A stretch of 10,404 nucleotides of DNA, from positions 1-10,404 of the forward strand of contig JAOXYC010239681.1 of the NCBI GenBank assembly GCA_028565715.1, read 5' to 3'. A program made the position numbers and the translations under genes. The notes under the pieces were generated by a model that did not search any database, was not told the DNA's origin, and saw only the letters and a program-made list of their open reading frames with translations. The DNA is from Phoronis pallida (lineage: Eukaryota > Phoronida > Phoronidae). Numbering within the stretch: the stretch's first letter is position 1; every line of letters starts with the position of its first letter. This document shows, piece after piece, positions 8,101 to 10,404 of the stretch.

Positions 8101-8747
8101 GGTAGAAAGGATGAAAAGGTCATCATCCGGTTCTTAGATTTCAATATTGAAGGCGTGTCACCAGCGTAAGTGTCTGTTCTTTGTTATGAACTTTTAAATT
8201 GAAATTGAAATAGAGAACTGATTTACATAATTATTTTTTCAAAACAAAGTAATTCTGGGTATAAATGATAAAAAAGCCTGAATATTAGCTTGTTAAAAAA
8301 TTCAATTTTTTGGCATATGGGTAAATTCACTGAGAAAATATCAAAAGGCTTTTTTTATTTCAATATTGTCAATTATTTAATGACTATTGTAACAGTAATC
8401 TAATCAAAAGTAAACTTTGAAAAAATAATTGATTACAAAAGCAATGAAAGAAAATTAGAAGTGCCAGTTATTTAGATTATTAAAAGTAAAAATGGACAAA
8501 TAACCCATATATTTCATAATTTCTGCTCATTTTAGATGTAGCCAAGATGATGAGAGTGATTACGTTGAATTCTCAAACTTTGTCTGGCCGCTGGAGGACC
8601 GTAAAATGGACCGTTACTGTAGCGACAGGAAGCACCCGCCGCCATATTCAATGTCTGATACGTCTTACTTCAGAATAACATTCAAATCTAACAGTGTTTA
8701 TGACAGAACAGGCTTCCTGGCTCAGTATGAGTTTAGGCATGTGAAGA
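4923..8747 (+). CDS. Multi-CUB-domain extracellular protein, SOL-1 (suppressor of lurcher)-like, partial
   Basis: Join: 4923-5130, 6495-6691, 7640-7678, 7994-8165, 8536-8747 (828 coding nt, 276 codons, open at both ends). The frame is continuous across all four introns, in phases 2, 1, 1 and 2. It encodes two CUB domains, each with four cysteines for the two usual disulfides. CUB 1 has GVIESPESYPNW, FDLRYP and FCGRK...LMSN. CUB 2 has GNFSSPNYPGLYP, SDYVEFSNF, RYCSDRK and FRITFKSN. The linker after CUB 1 reads KFVTNFGIEVGTQ. These phrases resemble the SOL-1 family of invertebrate CUB proteins as I recall them. In C. elegans SOL-1 is an auxiliary subunit that controls gating of the GLR-1 AMPA-type receptor at the synaptic surface. 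NETO or LEV-10-type CUB proteins are the alternatives. Signal peptide, any further CUBs and the membrane anchor lie outside the visible exons. Confidence 0.85.
5453..5475. repeat. Perfect 10-bp inverted repeat
   Basis: ATCTTATAAT and ATTATAAGAT are separated by TAC, giving a tight AT-only hairpin within the intron. No flanking duplication was seen. Confidence 0.5.
5646..5675 (+). other. Candidate 30-nt cassette microexon in CUB 1
   Basis: A pyrimidine-rich acceptor (CATTTTTCCAATTTAG|G) and a donor (AACAG|GTATAA) enclose 30 nt. Read in the phase set by the neighbouring exons (2-2), the segment is open. It would insert KRSFDSSDNR between the acidic loop and the third cysteine of CUB 1. Skipping it keeps the frame. 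Short in-frame matches of this kind also arise by chance in a 1.4-kb intron. Confidence 0.25.
5975..6015. repeat. Perfect 13-bp inverted repeat
   Basis: AAAAATCATAGAA at 5975-5987 pairs with TTCTATGATTTTT at 6003-6015 around a 15-nt loop. It lies in the intron within CUB 1. It could fold in the pre-mRNA, but no mobile-element signature accompanies it. Confidence 0.5.
6495..6691 (+). CDS. CUB 1, second exon
   Basis: The acceptor is ATATTTACAG|A and the donor ACAA|GTGAGT. The exon enters in phase 2 and leaves in phase 1. It encodes the third and fourth cysteines (GCKGTDNLSTYVLVDG and RAFCGRKMPPSLMSN) and the last CUB strands KMTVQFNGG and KGFRLRYKFVT. The Asp that normally begins the DYVEV-like strand is Thr here (STYVLV). 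Translation upstream of the acceptor to the ATG at 6466 is intronic. Confidence 0.88.
6692..7639 (+). other. Intron between CUB 1 and the linker microexon (948 bp)
   Basis: Phase-1 GT-AG intron. The frame runs on past the GTGAGT donor to a TAG at 6748-6750, which is intronic read-through. AT-rich; nothing else recognised on either strand. Confidence 0.7.
7640..7678 (+). CDS. 39-nt linker microexon between the CUB domains
   Basis: The acceptor is ATATTTTTACAG|AT and the donor TATG|GTATGA. It is phase 1 on both sides. It encodes NFGIEVGTQSSAY when joined to its neighbours. The phrase F-G-I-x-x-G-T/E-Q after the last CUB strand is the expected inter-CUB linker of this family, which supports a real exon despite its size. 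The exon is symmetric, so skipping would delete 13 residues and keep the frame. Confidence 0.75.
7679..7993 (+). other. Intron (315 bp)
   Basis: Phase-1 GT-AG intron between the microexon and CUB 2, with acceptor TTCTTACTTTCAG. No other feature seen. The ATG at 7978 lies inside the intron and is not a start. Confidence 0.7.
7994..8165 (+). CDS. CUB 2, first exon
   Basis: The acceptor is CTTTCAG|TG and the donor CAGC|GTAAGT. The exon enters in phase 1 and leaves in phase 2, the same phases as the first exon of CUB 1. It encodes VCGFEFLSS, the CUB hallmark GNFSSPNYPGLYP, the second cysteine (TECHYIFYG) and the strand KVIIRFLDFNIEGV. The Glu of FNIE (8149-8151) is at the position of the first calcium ligand of calcium-binding CUB domains. 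Confidence 0.9.
8166..8535 (+). other. Intron inside CUB 2 (370 bp)
   Basis: Phase-2 GT-AG intron at the same place in the module as the intron inside CUB 1. Strongly AT-rich; nothing else seen. Confidence 0.7.
8536..8747 (+). CDS. CUB 2, second exon
   Basis: The acceptor is CTCATTTTAG|A and the donor AAGA|GTAAGT. The exon enters in phase 2 and leaves in phase 1. It encodes the third cysteine (ACSQDDESDYVEFSNF), the fourth cysteine (RYCSDRKHPP), FRITFKSN and DRTGFLAQYEF. The frame ends with VK and one base of a split codon, so at least one more exon lies beyond the window or within the repeats. Confidence 0.9.
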
Positions 8748-8821
8748 GTAAGTAATATAAAACTAGAAGTTTATTTTACAAATCTGTAAAGCAATTATGC
8801 GTTAAGATTTAGACAGAATTA

Positions 8822-8995
8822 GGACGGGCTAGATAGCTCAGTTGGTGGAGCATCTGACCGGAAATCAGGGAGACCAGTGGGTTCGAATTCCCAGTTCAGT
8901 TCTGAATTTGTCTGTCTCTTCCACGCGGTCTTTTCAAATTTAAAACAAGCTTCTAATACATGCTGTCTGCACTGTGTGATCTTCAATGCCTTAAT
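8822..8995 (+). mobile_element. tRNA-derived SINE-like element (5' head)
   Basis: TAGCTCAGTTGGTGGAGC at 8834-8851 is an RNA polymerase III A box with a 4-bp D stem (GCTC/GAGC). GGTTCGAATTC at 8880-8890 is a B box. An anticodon-like stem of five pairs encloses CCGGAAA, which would read GGA (serine-like). The acceptor ends do not pair properly, the T stem is off by one, and the base before the anticodon is C instead of the near-invariant T. This therefore looks like a SINE head and not a working tRNA. The right edge is a guess: no A-rich tail or flanking duplication was identified. Confidence 0.6.
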
Positions 8996-9085
8996 TCCTA
9001 CATCAGTGTCTACATAAGCGAAGACAAGGGCACAATGGCAAAGCAATCGTTGAATTGCGGTAAAATGACAACGACATGGTTTTTT

Positions 9086-9107
9086 ATGCGTCCACTTGTG
9101 GTCGCAT
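9086..9107. repeat. Near-perfect 22-bp palindrome
   Basis: ATGCG-T-CCAC and GTGG-T-CGCAT face each other across TT, with a single T:T mismatch. It lies between the SINE-like head and the start of the tandem array and may belong to the same composite element. Confidence 0.45.
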
Positions 9108-9122
9108 ATTGTAGGCAGCCTG

Positions 9123-9149
9123 TTGGTCCGTTGGTCCGTCGGTCCGTCC
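9123..9149 (+). repeat. 8-bp microsatellite (TTGGTCCG)
   Basis: TTGGTCCG, TTGGTCCG and TCGGTCCG follow each other, then TCC. The short tandem repeat sits directly before the ~150-bp array and marks its left border. Confidence 0.7.
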
Positions 9150-10404
9150 TTCTGTTCACAATTGCTTGTTCACCCTTTTTCCCCAAAACCGCTCAACGGA
9201 TGTTGACGAAACTTGGCACACATGTACCTTGGGTGAATGCGCCGGCACCAGTCGCTTTTCGGGTCGTCACGTTTACCCTAACTCCCCTTGGTGGCAGAAT
9301 TAGTTAGGAAATTTTTCTCGAAAACTAATCAACAGATTTTGACGAAACTTGGCACACATGTTCTTTGGGTGAACGCACCGGCACCAGTCGCTTTTCGAGT
9401 CATCACGTCTACCCTAACTCCCCCTGGTGCCAGAATTAGTTCGGAAATTGACAATTGCTTCCCATTTTTTCTCGAAAACCAATCAACGGATTTTGATGAA
9501 ACTTGGCACACATGTTCTTTGGGTGAACGCACCGGCACCAGTCACTTTTCGGCTCGTCATGTCTACCCTAACTCCCCCTGGTGGCAGAATTAGTTCGGAA
9601 ATTGACAATTGCTTGTTCCCATTTTTTCTTGAAAACCCCTCAATGGATTTTGACGAAACTTGGCACATATGTTCATTAGGTCAATGCGCCGGCACCTGGT
9701 CGGGTTGTCACGTCTACCCTTACTCCCCCTGTTGGCAGAATTAGTTCGGAAATTGATAATTGCTTGTTCACACTTTTCTTTGAAATTTTTTTGACTGATT
9801 TTGATAAAGCTTGGACCTTTTGACAATGCCCTAGCACCAGCTGCTTTTTGTGTCCTCACATTCACCCTAACTCCCCCTGGTGGCAGAATTAGTTCGGAAA
9901 TTGACAAATACTTGTTCACTTTTATCTTGAAAACCGCTCAAAGGATTTTGATGAATCTTGGCGCACATGTCCCTTAGGCCCATGCGCCAGCACCAGTCGC
10001 TTTTCCGTCTACCATTACTCCCCCTCTTGGCAGAATTAGTTCGGAAATCGACTTTGCTTGTTCACACTTTTCTTTAAAACCACTTTACAGATTTTGATAA
10101 AACTTGGCCCGCGCATACCTGTGTCAGCACCACTTGCTCTCCGGATCACCATGTCTATCCCCAACACCCCCTGGTGGCAGAATCAGTTCATAAATTAATT
10201 GACAATAGCTTGTTTACCTTTTATAGAAAAATGCCTGACAGATTTTGATGAAACTTGGCACGCAGGTACCTTTTGACAATGCGCGGACACCAGTCACTTT
10301 TCAGGCGTTTGATGTCTACCCCAACTGCCCCTGGTGGTAGAATCAGTTTGGAAGTCAACAATTGTTTGTTCGACCTTTTTTCATCAATTTCATAAACATA
10401 GCAT
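9150..10404 (+). repeat. Tandem array of a ~150-bp unit, at least 8 copies, open at the right edge
   Basis: The anchor GAAACTTGG recurs at 9208, 9344, 9498, 9655, about 9805, 9953, about 10099 and 10250, with spacings of 136, 154, 157, 150, 148, 146 and 151 bp. Each unit holds in order TTTTGAYGAAACTTGGCACA, CCGGCACCAGTCGCTTTTC, CTACCCTAACTCCCCCTGG, GGCAGAATTAGTTCGGAAA and TTGACAATTGCTTGTTC. A ninth copy begins near 10368. The first four copies are closer to each other; copies 5-8 are more divergent. Copy 1 lacks most of the TTGACAATTGCTTG block. The overlapping open frames on both strands shift from copy to copy and have no protein family, so this is treated as noncoding satellite or repeat-element DNA, probably intronic to the CUB gene. 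Confidence 0.9.
9572..9587 (-). promoter_or_regulatory. CTCF-like core motif (best copy; repeated in the array)
   Basis: The plus strand reads CTCCCCCTGGTGGCAG. Its complement, CTGCCACCAGGGGGAG, contains CCACCAGGGGG, the core of the bilaterian CTCF motif. The next base is A where the consensus has C. The equivalent 16-mers lie at 9282, 9418, 9723, 9871, 10018, 10165 and 10325. The copy at 9871 is identical and the others have one to three changes. Binding is inferred from motif likeness only. Confidence 0.35.

Noticed and set aside
8822-8904. A functional tRNA-Ser gene
   Set aside because: The acceptor stem does not pair, the T stem is off register and position 33 is C; a SINE-type head fits better.
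8960-9919. Overlapping open frames of about 60-115 codons on both strands across the tandem array
   Set aside because: They are by-products of a stop-poor repeat unit. The frame changes between copies with each indel, both strands are open, and no domain or splice pattern supports translation.

Overview
The window looks like nuclear DNA of an invertebrate animal. It is AT-rich, its genes are split by spliceosomal GT-AG introns, it encodes extracellular CUB modules, and it carries tRNA-derived and tandem repeats. A lophotrochozoan such as a mollusc, annelid or brachiopod is plausible, but the species cannot be fixed from the sequence. No bacterial or organellar gene organisation is visible.

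Layout. (1) 1-582: AT-rich flank with a small cluster of TAAGTCG-type motifs and possible poly(A) signals for the next gene. (2) 583-2013, minus strand: a complete three-exon gene for a 296-residue Myb/SANT-like DNA-binding protein with a C-terminal coiled coil; splice phases 1 and 2 join without a stop. (3) 2014-4922: intergenic or 5'-intronic DNA, holding a possible CCAAT promoter, a 112-bp foldback element with nested hairpins (3516-3627), and a weak candidate minus-strand exon resembling the start of a laminin-type EGF repeat (3954-4031). (4) 4923-8747, plus strand: five exons (828 coding nt) of a multi-CUB extracellular protein. They form two CUB modules, each built from two exons split by a phase-2 intron and bounded by phase-1 introns, joined by a 39-nt linker microexon. 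The closest family I recognise is SOL-1 (suppressor of lurcher), an auxiliary protein of ionotropic glutamate receptors. Both ends of this gene lie outside what can be seen. (5) 8748-10404: repeat territory, probably the next intron. It contains a tRNA-derived SINE-like head with A and B boxes, an 8-bp microsatellite, and at least eight head-to-tail copies of a ~150-bp unit that runs off the window.

The two genes are divergent and show no evident functional link. The observations most worth a second look are: a CTCF-like core motif at the same place in every ~150-bp repeat unit; the nested-hairpin foldback element; a possible 30-nt in-frame cassette exon inside CUB 1; and loss of the calcium-site residues in CUB 1 while CUB 2 keeps most of them. 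I did not find a clear, undescribed multi-gene system.
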